Assembly: GCA_017302455.1 (NCBI GenBank)
Contig: JAFLDO010000019.1
Coordinates: 26,916 to 90,915 of the forward strand
Direction of reading: 5' to 3'
DNA length: 64,000 nucleotides
DNA from: Accumulibacter sp.
Lineage (GTDB): Bacteria; Pseudomonadota; Gammaproteobacteria; Burkholderiales; Rhodocyclaceae
The position numbers and the translations under genes are program-made. Below, piece by piece: positions 16,055-24,781 of the stretch (its first letter is position 1; the number at the start of each line of letters is the position of its first letter). The notes beneath the pieces were generated by a model. The model did not search any database and was not told the origin of the DNA. It saw nothing but the letters and a program-made list of their open reading frames with translations.

Positions 16055-18604
16055 ATGCCGAACCTGCAACTGTTGTTCTTCTCCGCACGCATGCTGCGTC
16101 GCGATGCCCGTGGCGGTGAGCTACGGCTGCTGGCGGCGGCGCTGGCGGTGGCCGTGGCGGCGCTGACGGCGGTCGGCTTCTTCGCCGACCGTGTTCGCCA
16201 GGCGCTTGACCGTGAGTCCCACCAGTTGCTCGGTGCAGACCTGCTGCTGACGGCGGATCATCCGTGGCCGGCGGAACTGGCCGCCGATGCGCGCGCGCGC
16301 GGGCTGCAGGTGGTCGAGACGAGGACCTTCCCGAGCATGGTGACGCGCGCTGCAGGCGACGACCTGCGCGCGCAATTGGCCGAGATCAAGGCGGTGGAGA
16401 CCGGTTATCCGCTGCGCGGGACACTGCGCACGGCCCCGGCGCTGAATGTGGCCGACGCTCCGGCGCGCGGCGTACCGGCCGCCGGCACGATCTGGATCGA
16501 CGAGCGTCTGGCCTCGGCGCTGGCGGCACGCGTTGGCGATCCGGTCGTCGTCGGGCGGGCCTCGCTACGCGTCGCTGCGGTGCTGACGCTCGAGCCTGAT
16601 CGCGGCATCAATTTCTTCAGCGTCGCCCCACGCCTGCTGATGAACCTCGACGATTTGCCGGCGACCGACCTGCTGCAGGTGGGTAGCCGGGTCGGCTACC
16701 GCCTGCTGCTGGCCGGCGACCAGCAAGTCGTGCAGCGCTTCCAGCGCGAGATCGAGCCGCGCCTGGCGCGCGGCGAACGGATCGAAGACCCGCAGAACGG
16801 CCGGCCGGAGATCCGTGTCGCGCTCGAACGGGCGCAGAAATTCCTCGGTCTCTCGGCGCTGCTGACCGTCGTCCTGGCCGCCGTGGCCGTGGCGCTGGCG
16901 GCGCGGCGCTACGTCCAGCGCCACCTCGACCCGTGCGCCGTGATGCGTTGTCTTGGTGCGACGCAGGGCCTGCTGCTGCGCCTATATCTTGGACAGTTCG
17001 CCGTTCTGGGTGTGTTGGCGGCGGCGCTCGGCTGCGGGCTCGGCTACCTCGCGCATTTTGCCTTGTACGCCTGGCTGGCGCAGTTGCTGGCGACGCCGTT
17101 GCCGTCACCGGGTCTGTTGCCGGCGGTGCAGGGCGTCGTCGTTGGTCTGGTGCTGCTCTTCGGTTTTGCCGTGCCGCCCCTGCTGCAGCTCAAGAAGGTA
17201 TCGACGCTGCGCGTTCTGCGCCGCGAGTTGGGCAGTCCGCGCAGCGCTCTCCTGGGCGGCTACGTGGTCGGCTTCCTGGCACTCGCCGGCCTGATGTTCT
17301 GGGTGGCCGGCGAGGTCGAACTCGGCACCTGGGTGGTCGGTGGTTTCAGCGTTGCGCTACTCGTGTTTGCCGGGATCGCTCGTCTGGCCGTCAGGCTCGC
17401 TGCCGCGGCGCGCGGCGGCGGCCGCTCGGGCAACGGCGGACAGGCCGGGATCGGCTGGCGCTATGGCCTGGCGAGTCTCGAGCGACGGGCGAGCGCCAGC
17501 GTCGTCCAGATTGTCGCGCTGTCCCTCGGTCTGATGGCCCTGTTGCTGCTCACCGCGATCCGCGGCGACCTGCTCGATGCCTGGCGGCGCGCCGTTCCGC
17601 CGGAAGCACCGAACCGCTTCGTCATCAACATCCAGCCGGAGCAGGTGGCGCCGGTGCGTGCGGCACTGACGGCGCAGGGCCTGTCGCCGGAACTGGCACC
17701 GATGGTGCGTGGGCGCCTGACCCGCATCAACGGCGTCGAGGTCAGTGCCGCCAGCTACAGCGACGACAGGGCGCAGCGGCTGATCGATCGCGAGTTCAAT
17801 CTGTCGATGCGCGCCGGTCTACCCGAGGGCAACCGGCTGAGTGCGGGACGCTGGTTCTCGAGCGCCGATCTCGCGGGCGATGGCGATGACGGGGCAGCTT
17901 CCGTCGAGGATGGTCTGGCCAAGACGCTTGGCCTGGGAGTCGGCGACCGCATCGAGTTCGTCGTTGCCGGCGAGGCGATCCGCTTGCGTGTGGTCGGTCT
18001 GCGCAAAGTCAATTGGGATACCATGCGTGCCAACTTCTTCGTCCTGACGCCGCCCGTGGTTCTCGATGGCTACCCGGCCAGCTGGATCACGAGCTTCTAC
18101 TTGGCTCCCGAGGAAGCGGATTTCGTCAATCGCCTGATTGGCGAGTTCCCCAATCTGACGGTCATCGATGTCGCGGCGATCCTGCGTCAGTTGCAGTCGA
18201 TCATGGATCAGGTGGCACGCGCGGTGCAGTTCATTTTCCTGTTCACGCTCGCTGCCGGCGTCATCGTTCTCTATGCCGCATTGGCTTCGGCAGCCGAGGA
18301 GCGCCGCTACGAACTGGCGGTGATGCGCGCCCTGGGCGCCCGTCGCGAGCAGTTGCGGCGAGCGCTGCTGGCCGAGTTCGCGGCCATCGGTGCGCTCTCG
18401 GGGCTGATCGCCTCGCTGGGCGCGATCGCCGTCGGCCAGTTTTTGGCGCGCCAGGTATTCCGTTTCGAGGTGGCGATCGATCCATGGCTGCCGCCGGCGG
18501 CGATTCTCTGCGGTGCCTTGCTGGTCACCGGAGCAGGGTGGTTTGCCGCCGCACGCTTGCTGCAGGCCGCGCCGCTCGAAGCGCTGCGGGGAGGCAGCGC
18601 CTAG
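16055..18604 (+). CDS. FtsX-like ABC transporter permease (YbbP type)
   Basis: 849 residues with the ten-helix layout of YbbP-type permeases: an N-terminal helix (~22-45), a large periplasmic domain, two blocks of FtsX helices (about 265-400 and 715-845) and a second periplasmic domain between them. The FtsX signatures VMRCLGATQGLLLRLYLGQF and LAVMRALGARREQLRRALLAEF are clear. Such permeases work with a LolD/YbbA-type ATPase in lipoprotein or envelope-lipid handling rather than import. No ATPase gene lies beside it here, and no TesA or similar partner, so its ATPase must be encoded elsewhere. Confidence 0.9.
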   Translation: MPNLQLLFFSARMLRRDARGGELRLLAAALAVAVAALTAVGFFADRVRQALDRESHQLLGADLLLTADHPWPAELAADARARGLQVVETRTFPSMVTRAAGDDLRAQLAEIKAVETGYPLRGTLRTAPALNVADAPARGVPAAGTIWIDERLASALAARVGDPVVVGRASLRVAAVLTLEPDRGINFFSVAPRLLMNLDDLPATDLLQVGSRVGYRLLLAGDQQVVQRFQREIEPRLARGERIEDPQNGRPEIRVALERAQKFLGLSALLTVVLAAVAVALAARRYVQRHLDPCAVMRCLGATQGLLLRLYLGQFAVLGVLAAALGCGLGYLAHFALYAWLAQLLATPLPSPGLLPAVQGVVVGLVLLFGFAVPPLLQLKKVSTLRVLRRELGSPRSALLGGYVVGFLALAGLMFWVAGEVELGTWVVGGFSVALLVFAGIARLAVRLAAAARGGGRSGNGGQAGIGWRYGLASLERRASASVVQIVALSLGLMALLLLTAIRGDLLDAWRRAVPPEAPNRFVINIQPEQVAPVRAALTAQGLSPELAPMVRGRLTRINGVEVSAASYSDDRAQRLIDREFNLSMRAGLPEGNRLSAGRWFSSADLAGDGDDGAASVEDGLAKTLGLGVGDRIEFVVAGEAIRLRVVGLRKVNWDTMRANFFVLTPPVVLDGYPASWITSFYLAPEEADFVNRLIGEFPNLTVIDVAAILRQLQSIMDQVARAVQFIFLFTLAAGVIVLYAALASAAEERRYELAVMRALGARREQLRRALLAEFAAIGALSGLIASLGAIAVGQFLARQVFRFEVAIDPWLPPAAILCGALLVTGAGWFAAARLLQAAPLEALRGGSA

Positions 18605-18729
18605 CCGGCAGTGCTGGCGACGCCGCCTTATCCGTTATCATACGGATCGCCGTCAAAAGCGGCCGTAGACCATCGGTGCGCGGCCGTTGCCGTGGCGAGT
18701 GTGTACCAACGGGGAGAAGGAGTTTCGAC

Positions 18730-19710
18730 ATGAAGGGCAAGACATTGCTGGTATTGCGGCACGGGAAGTCGGATTGGACTACCGGTCACGAAGATTTTCA
18801 TCGCCCACTGGTCAGTCGTGGTGAGGTGGGTAGCCGCAAGATGGGGGCGTGGATCAAGCACGAGAAGTTGCTCCCCGACGCCGTTCTCAGTTCGCCGGCG
18901 GAGCGTGCGCGGGCGACCACGGTGGCGGCCTGCAAAACGATGGGACTGTCGTTGAACAAAGTGCGCTGGGACGAGCGCCTCTACGCGGCGCCGGTCGAGG
19001 ATCTGCTGGCGGCACTGGCCGAGTGCCCGAAGAACGTCCATCGGGTAATGTTGGTCGGCCACAATCCCGGCCTGGAAGAACTGGTCGAGTATCTGGCGGC
19101 CGGCGGCTTCACCGTTCCCGATGACGGCAAGGTGTTGCCGACCTCGGCACTGGCCCGACTGGAAATGGTCGAGGACTGGCAGAACCTCGGGCGTGGCTGC
19201 GCCAGCCTGATCTCGCTGACGCGGCCTGGCCAGGTGCCCGACGACATTGCGGACAGGGAGCCCAAGGTCGACGACGATGAGCCGCGAGGGCCGGTTCCCG
19301 ACTATTTTTTCACCCAGTCGGCGGTTCTTCCCTATCGCCTCGTCGACGGCAAGCTGGAGCTCATGGTGATCGCTTCACGCAAGGCGACCCGCTGGGTCAT
19401 TCCCAAGGGCGTCAAGGAGCCCGAGCTGTCGCTGCGCGACTCGGCGAGCAAGGAGGCACTCGAAGAGGCGGGAGTGCGTGGTGAACTCGACGCCGAGCCG
19501 ATTGGCCATTACGACTACGCAAAGTGGGGCGGCGTGTGCAAGGTGGCGGTGTTCCCGATGGCCGTGAGCGAAAGCGTTCCTGAAGACGAGTGGGAGGAGA
19601 GCCATCGGGAGCGACGCTGGGTTGGGCCGAAAGAAGCGAAGCGCCTGCTCGACGAACCTGCCCTGCGCAAACTGGTCGGCAAGTTGGCCAAGCGGCTCCT
19701 CGAAACCTGA
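18730..19710 (+). CDS. SixA-like histidine phosphatase fused to a Nudix hydrolase
   Basis: 326 residues. Residues 1-160 are a histidine-phosphatase domain: LVLRHGKSDW gives the RHG catalytic motif, SPAERARATT and the second catalytic His in VGHNPGLEELVEYL follow. Residues ~190-326 are a Nudix domain; the box spans PKGVKEPELSLRDSASKE and ALEEAGVRG, with the metal-binding KE..EE residues intact. Mycobacterial MutT1 has the same pair in the opposite order and acts on diphosphorylated nucleotides, so a two-step dephosphorylation is a reasonable inference. ATG 18730 follows GGAGAAGGAG. It lies 125 bp after the permease gene. Confidence 0.88.
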   Translation: MKGKTLLVLRHGKSDWTTGHEDFHRPLVSRGEVGSRKMGAWIKHEKLLPDAVLSSPAERARATTVAACKTMGLSLNKVRWDERLYAAPVEDLLAALAECPKNVHRVMLVGHNPGLEELVEYLAAGGFTVPDDGKVLPTSALARLEMVEDWQNLGRGCASLISLTRPGQVPDDIADREPKVDDDEPRGPVPDYFFTQSAVLPYRLVDGKLELMVIASRKATRWVIPKGVKEPELSLRDSASKEALEEAGVRGELDAEPIGHYDYAKWGGVCKVAVFPMAVSESVPEDEWEESHRERRWVGPKEAKRLLDEPALRKLVGKLAKRLLET

Positions 19711-19822
19711 ACTCGCGACTGGAATCGCGCAGGTCAGCGCGGCAATCCGGTTCGGCAAAGCGTTGCCGGATGTTCCTGACGCCGCGCCGGGCTGACATCC
19801 GGCGCTCCGCGTCAGGCGGCGG

Positions 19823-19981
19823 CTACGAGTCCGCTTTGCTGCTGGTGAGAATGCCGACCAATTCCAGGTAGTCTTTCTGATTCTGGCGGATGACCAGGAA
19901 GAACACCACGCCAAGAAGCCCCGCGAAGATCAGAATCGGCAACTCGTGCCAACCGAGACTTGCCAGCAGTTGGAGATTCAT
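19823..19981 (-). CDS. 52-residue single-span membrane protein
   Basis: A short gene with a very good ribosome site (AGGAGGAAGCC before ATG 19981). The product starts MNLQLLASLGWHELP, has one membrane helix at about residues 15-31 (ILIFAGLLGVVFFLVI), then RQNQKDYLELVGILTSSKADS. The strong start signal, the clean membrane segment with a positive flank, and a compact polar tail support a real gene. No family is recognised. It lies between the SixA-Nudix gene (convergent) and serA (same strand, 166 bp upstream). Confidence 0.6.
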   Translation of the reverse strand: MNLQLLASLGWHELPILIFAGLLGVVFFLVIRQNQKDYLELVGILTSSKADS

Positions 19982-20147
19982 GGCTTCCTCCTGTCAAGGG
20001 ATTGCCGCAATCGGCTCCGGCCCCGACCGTCCATAACGACTCTACGACCGCTGGTCACATTTCTTGGTTCCGGTTCGGCTAAGCAGCAGCCGATCGCGTC
20101 CAGTGGAGTGGGCGAGCCGCGCCGGCCCGCCCTTTTCGCAGGCCGGG

Positions 20148-21320
20148 TCAGATCACGCGCACGCGAATCACGTGCGCAGACGTCTTGATGGCGTCGATCA
20201 CCGCGTCGCCGGGCTCGCGCTCGACGTCGACGATATTGAAAGCCAGCTCGCCGCGGCTCTTGTTCATCATGTCGACGACGTTCACCTTGTTGTCGGCAAG
20301 CACGGAAAGAACGTGCCCGAGGACGCCCGAGACATTTTCATTGGCGAAGGTGATGCGCGATGTACCGGGGCTGCGCTCCATGCTGATCTTCGGGAAGTTG
20401 ACCGAGTTAACGATGTTGCCGTTCTCGAGATAATCCACCAGTTGGTTGGCCGCCATGACCGCGCAGTTTTCCTCGGATTCTTCGGTGCTGGCGCCGATGT
20501 GCGGCATGGCTATGATCTTCGGATGGCCGAGCAGCGTCGGTTCGGGAAAGTCGCAGACGTACTTGCCAAGCCTGCCGCTGTCCAGACTGCGCAGGATGGC
20601 CGCCGAATCCACGATCGCGTCGCGGGCGAAGTTGAGCAACACGGCTCCTTCCTTGATCACCGCCAGCGTATCGCTGTTGAGCATGTGCCGCGTCGCGTCG
20701 ACCGCCGGCACGTGCAGCGAGACGTAGTCGGAGCGGGCCAGCAGCGATTGCAGGTTCTCCATGCGGCTGACTTCGTTCGACAGGCGCCAGGCGGCGTCGA
20801 TCGACAACACCGGATCAAAGCCGACCACCTGCATGCCCATGGCCAGCGCCATGTCGGCAACCATCGAGCCGATCGCCCCCAGACCGACGATGCCGAGCGT
20901 CTTGCCGCTGATCTCGTGACCGGCGAAGCGGGACTTTTCCTTCTCGAGGCGTGCCGACATCTCGGCGGCATCGTTCAGCTCCCCGAGCGATTGCACGAAG
21001 TTCATGCCGTCGACGATGCCACGAGCGCTCAGCAGCATGCCGGCCATCACCAGTTCCTTGACCGCGTTGGCGTTGGCACCCGGGGTGTTGAAGACGACGA
21101 TTCCCTGCTTGCCATATTCGGCGACCGGAACGTTGTTGACGCCCGCACCGGCGCGCGCGACGGCGAGCAGCGACGCCGGCACATCGATGCCCTGGAGCTT
21201 CTGACTGCGCAGGAGGAAGGCGTCGGGGTGGGCGATGTCACTGCCGACTTCGTACGCCTGACGGGGGAATCGATCGAGGCCCTTGACCGAGATCTTGTTG
21301 TAGGTTCTGACCTTGTACAT
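20148..21320 (-). CDS. serA: D-3-phosphoglycerate dehydrogenase
   Basis: 390 residues. It oxidises 3-phosphoglycerate to 3-phosphohydroxypyruvate, the first step of serine synthesis. The NAD-binding motif GLGAIGS sits in the TLGIVGLGAIGSMVADMA segment; the catalytic Arg, Glu and His are in LLNFARDAIVD, CDFPEP and MPHIGASTEES. A C-terminal ACT domain (about 310-390, VSGVLGHVLSVLADNKVNVVDM) suggests regulation by an amino acid, probably serine. ATG 21320 (MYKVRTYNKIS) is the family start. It follows serC by 50 bp in the same direction. Confidence 0.93.
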   Translation of the reverse strand: MYKVRTYNKISVKGLDRFPRQAYEVGSDIAHPDAFLLRSQKLQGIDVPASLLAVARAGAGVNNVPVAEYGKQGIVVFNTPGANANAVKELVMAGMLLSARGIVDGMNFVQSLGELNDAAEMSARLEKEKSRFAGHEISGKTLGIVGLGAIGSMVADMALAMGMQVVGFDPVLSIDAAWRLSNEVSRMENLQSLLARSDYVSLHVPAVDATRHMLNSDTLAVIKEGAVLLNFARDAIVDSAAILRSLDSGRLGKYVCDFPEPTLLGHPKIIAMPHIGASTEESEENCAVMAANQLVDYLENGNIVNSVNFPKISMERSPGTSRITFANENVSGVLGHVLSVLADNKVNVVDMMNKSRGELAFNIVDVEREPGDAVIDAIKTSAHVIRVRVI

Positions 21321-21370
21321 GGAAATGTCGCTCTGAAAGGGGGTTGTGGTAAGGGTGCGGCGCCGCGGAA

Positions 21371-22486
21371 TCAGGCGGCGACCTGCTGGTAGGCCCAGGC
21401 AAGCCATGGCATCAGCGCCTGCAGGTCGGCCGTCTCGACGGTCGCCCCACACCAGATGCGGATGCCTGCCGGTGCGTCCTTGTACGAGCCGATGTCGAAC
21501 GCCACGCCTTCGCTGTCGAGCAGCTTGACCAGCTTCTTGACCTGCTCGGCGTCGAGTTGCACACTCAGGCAGACGCTGGTGTTGGAGCGGGTCGCCGGAT
21601 CCTTGGCCAGGAAGGAAATCCAGTCGTTGGCGGCAACGAAATCGGCAATCACCGCCAGGTTGGCTTCACTGCGGGCGATCGCTGCCTTGACGCCGCCAAT
21701 CGCCTCGATCCAGGTGAGGGCGTCGAGATAGTCGGCAACGCAGAGCATCGACGGCGTGTTGATCGTTTCGCCCCGGAAGATACCTTCGCTGAGCTTGCCG
21801 CCCGAGGTGAGGCGAAAGACCTTCGGCAAGGGCCAGGGTGGGCTGTAGGACTCGAGACGGGCGACGGCGCGCGGGCCGAGGATGAGCATCCCGTGTGCAC
21901 CTTCGCCGCCCAGCACCTTCTGCCAGGAGAAGGTCACCACGTCGAGCTTCGCCCAGGGCAAGTCCATGGCGAAGACGGCCGAGGTCGCGTCGCAGATCGT
22001 CAGGCCGGCCCGGTCATCCGGGATCCAGTCAGCGTTGGCGACCTTGACGCCGGAGGTCGTGCCGTTCCACGTAAAGACGACATCGTTTTCGAAATCGACC
22101 TGCGAGAAATCGACGATGTCGCCGTAGTCGGCTTTCAGCACCCTGGCGTTCGCAAGCTTCAGTTGCTTGACGACATCGGTGGCCCAGCCCGAGCCAAAGG
22201 ACTCCCAAGCCAGGACGTCCACGCCGCGCTGGCCGAGTAGCGACCACATCGCCATTTCCACCGCCCCGGTATCCGAACCCGGCACCACACCGACCCGGTA
22301 GCCTTCGGGCAGGCCGAGGATACGAGCGGTCTCCGAACACGCCAGGCCCAAGGCTTTCTTGCCGAGCGCCGAGCGATGCGAGCGCCCCAGCGTGTCGAGC
22401 TTCAGGGCACTGACGTCGTAGCCCGGCCGCTTGCTGCAGGGCCCCGAGGAGAAATTCGGATTCTTGGGTTTTGCTGTGGGTTGCAT
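21371..22486 (-). CDS. serC: Phosphoserine aminotransferase
   Basis: 371 residues, class V aminotransferase. It converts 3-phosphohydroxypyruvate and glutamate to phosphoserine, the second serine step. The start [23 protein letters not shown] is typical of the proteobacterial/archaeal SerC subtype, and the PLP lysine lies in [13 protein letters not shown]. It is the first gene of a serC-serA unit. A possible -10 (TACAAT, 22575-22570) lies about 85 bp before the ATG, without a clear -35. Confidence 0.93.
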   Translation of the reverse strand: MQPTAKPKNPNFSSGPCSKRPGYDVSALKLDTLGRSHRSALGKKALGLACSETARILGLPEGYRVGVVPGSDTGAVEMAMWSLLGQRGVDVLAWESFGSGWATDVVKQLKLANARVLKADYGDIVDFSQVDFENDVVFTWNGTTSGVKVANADWIPDDRAGLTICDATSAVFAMDLPWAKLDVVTFSWQKVLGGEGAHGMLILGPRAVARLESYSPPWPLPKVFRLTSGGKLSEGIFRGETINTPSMLCVADYLDALTWIEAIGGVKAAIARSEANLAVIADFVAANDWISFLAKDPATRSNTSVCLSVQLDAEQVKKLVKLLDSEGVAFDIGSYKDAPAGIRIWCGATVETADLQALMPWLAWAYQQVAA

Positions 22487-23143
22487 GATTGCCTCTGTCT
22501 TGGGGGAAAGGGAACGAGGGGGCCGGCGCCTGCCTGCAGGTCCGGGGGGCGCCAGCGAGCCAGCCCCGAATTGTAACAGACTGAGTTTTCGCGGGAAGCA
22601 GGAGCCCGCTGCAACGGGGTTTGCGGCCGTTGCCGTGCGCGCCCGGAGCGGGCCCGCGCCGGCAGTGCTGGCAGCGTGCGTCAGAGTGCTGGGGGGACTT
22701 CCTGGATCCCCTGTCAGCTCGTATTGCCGCTTCCGGGTTTGGCGATGCGCGTTGAGGAATTGACTGGCGGACCCTAAAGTAAACCGTTTTCGTGCCGTTT
22801 CTGGCTTAGGGAGGTCATCGAAGCCTCAGGCAAACTGCACAGGTCGTTCCCGGTGGCTGTCGGGAGCGTGGCCGCCATGGTTGTCTGCTGCATCGTATCG
22901 GCCATGACAGGGAACGCTGGGCGAAGCGTTTCGACATCAGAAGAAAGGTTCCATCGAATTGGTCATCGCGGCGGGTGGCTCTTGCGGCGGCAGTTGGCGG
23001 TGTCTGTGCGGGGTTGTCTTGCACGGGCGGTTGCTTGCGGCCAGCCGGTTGGCGGCCTCTGTCTTGCCGCGGGGCAGCGGACCGGCACCTCCGGACCGCC
23101 GTGCCGCGGTTCGCCGACGCGGTTTTCGCCTGGAGGTTCCACG
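22487..23143. other. 657-bp divergent intergenic region
   Basis: This region separates serC (leftward) from the signalling cluster (rightward). No frame shows a recognisable protein; the open frame leading into the hybrid kinase from 22853 is Arg/Gly-rich and lacks any family match before residue 98. A TACAAT -10 candidate for serC lies at 22570-22575 on the minus strand. No promoter for the rightward cluster could be placed with confidence. No repeat or hairpin with a T-tract was seen. Confidence 0.4.
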
Positions 23144-24781
23144 ATGAGTAGCGGGGCCACGCACTCTGATCTGCTTTCGGACCTGTTCCTGCCGGCAGCG
23201 GGGGAGGCGGCAACCGCCGCTATGGGCAATCCCTGGAAGGTGTTGCTGGTCGACGACGAACAGGACGTCCATGCCGTGCTCCACCTGGCTCTGCAGGACG
23301 TCGTGATCGACGGCCGCCCGTTACTGCTGCTCGATGCCCTGTCGGCGCAGGAGGCGAGAACCGTGCTGGTCGCCCATCCCGACGTCGCCCTGATCCTGCT
23401 CGACGTCGTGATGGAGTCCGATCGGGCCGGCCTTGACCTCGTTCGCCACGTTCGCGACGACCTTGGCAACCGCAGCGTGCAGATCGTTCTGATTACCGGG
23501 CAGCCGGGTTACGCACCCCAGCGCGAGGTGGTCATCGGCTACGAAATCGACGGCTACCGACTCAAGTCGGAATTGAGCGCCGACCGAATCTGCGTTTCGG
23601 TCTACTCGGCTATCCGCACGCACCGCCTCATCCGCGCGCAGGAAGCGCTGCAGGAGGAACTCCATCAGAAGGTCAAGGTGCTCGACGACACGCTGCGTGC
23701 TCTGCGCGAGAGCGAGGACAACCTGATCCGGGCGCAGTCCGTCGCCCATGTCGGCAGTTGGACCTATGACCTGGCGAAGGACGAGATGCACTTGTCGATG
23801 GAAACCTGCCGGATCTATGGTCTGGCCGGCGGTAGCGTCGGTAGCTACGCGACGTACCTGGCGCGTGTCGTGCCCGAAGATCGCCAGTCGCTCGTCGCCG
23901 CCTGGCAATGCGCGCTCGACAAGGGTGGGGCCTTCGAAAACGAGCACCGCGTCCGGGTCGGCAAGAGCATTCGGCAGGTTCGCGTCAATGCCGACGTGCT
24001 CCGCGATGCCGATGGCCGGCCCGTTCGGGGCCTCGGCACGACGCAGGACATCAGTGAGCGCAAGCAGGTGGAGGGGGAACTCAGACGTTCGAACGCCGAA
24101 CTGGAACAGTTCAGCTACGCGATTTCGCACGATCTACGGCAGCCCCTGAGAATGATCTCCAGCTACCTGCAACTGCTTGGCATCAGCCTGGGCGACGGAC
24201 TCGACGCCGAGTGCCGCGAGTACTTCGGGTTTGCCATCGACGGCGCCAAGCGCCTCGATCGCATGCTCGTTGCGTTGCTCGAGTACTCGCGCGTCGGCCG
24301 TCTGGGTGAGCCGCCGACATGGGTCGACAGCCGAGCCATCCTCGACGAGGCATTGCTGTTTCTCCAACCGGCGATCGCCGAGGCGGAGGCCACCGTCAAG
24401 GTCCACGGGACCTGGCCACGGGTCCTCGTTCGGCCGGACGAGATGCTGCGACTGATCCAGAACCTGATCGGCAATGCAGCCAAGTTCCGCGTCGCCGGGC
24501 GGACGCCCGTGATCACCATTGCCAGCAGGGTAAGCGCCAGCGACTGGTCGCTCTCGGTGGCCGACAACGGAGTCGGTATCCACCACGCTCAGGTCGGGCG
24601 CCTGTTCCAGATGTTCCAGCGTTTGCAGAGCCGTGCCATCTACGAAGGCAGCGGCGTCGGCCTGGCACTCTGCCGCAAGATCGTCGAGCACCATGGCGGG
24701 CGCATCTGGGTCGAGTCGAGCGGCGAAGGCGAGGGCAGCCGCTTCTGCGTCGTGCTGCCGCTGGCCGAGGGGGGAGTATGA
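23144..24781 (+). CDS. Receiver-PAS-histidine kinase
   Basis: 545 residues. An N-terminal receiver (about 28-165; VLLVDDEQDVHAV, phospho-Asp in LILLDVVMESD) belongs to the type found in DUF3369 response regulators. After a coiled-coil, a PAS domain spans ~195-310 (SVAHVGSWTYDL...TTQDISERK). The kinase has the H-box SYAISHDLRQPLR, N-box NLIGNAAKF, G1 VADNGVGI and G2 GSGVGLALCRKIV, so it looks active. No membrane segment: a cytoplasmic kinase that is itself a phosphorylation target. ATG 23144 follows TGGAGG. The next kinase gene overlaps by 4 bp (ATGA), giving translational coupling. Confidence 0.9.
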   Translation: MSSGATHSDLLSDLFLPAAGEAATAAMGNPWKVLLVDDEQDVHAVLHLALQDVVIDGRPLLLLDALSAQEARTVLVAHPDVALILLDVVMESDRAGLDLVRHVRDDLGNRSVQIVLITGQPGYAPQREVVIGYEIDGYRLKSELSADRICVSVYSAIRTHRLIRAQEALQEELHQKVKVLDDTLRALRESEDNLIRAQSVAHVGSWTYDLAKDEMHLSMETCRIYGLAGGSVGSYATYLARVVPEDRQSLVAAWQCALDKGGAFENEHRVRVGKSIRQVRVNADVLRDADGRPVRGLGTTQDISERKQVEGELRRSNAELEQFSYAISHDLRQPLRMISSYLQLLGISLGDGLDAECREYFGFAIDGAKRLDRMLVALLEYSRVGRLGEPPTWVDSRAILDEALLFLQPAIAEAEATVKVHGTWPRVLVRPDEMLRLIQNLIGNAAKFRVAGRTPVITIASRVSASDWSLSVADNGVGIHHAQVGRLFQMFQRLQSRAIYEGSGVGLALCRKIVEHHGGRIWVESSGEGEGSRFCVVLPLAEGGV

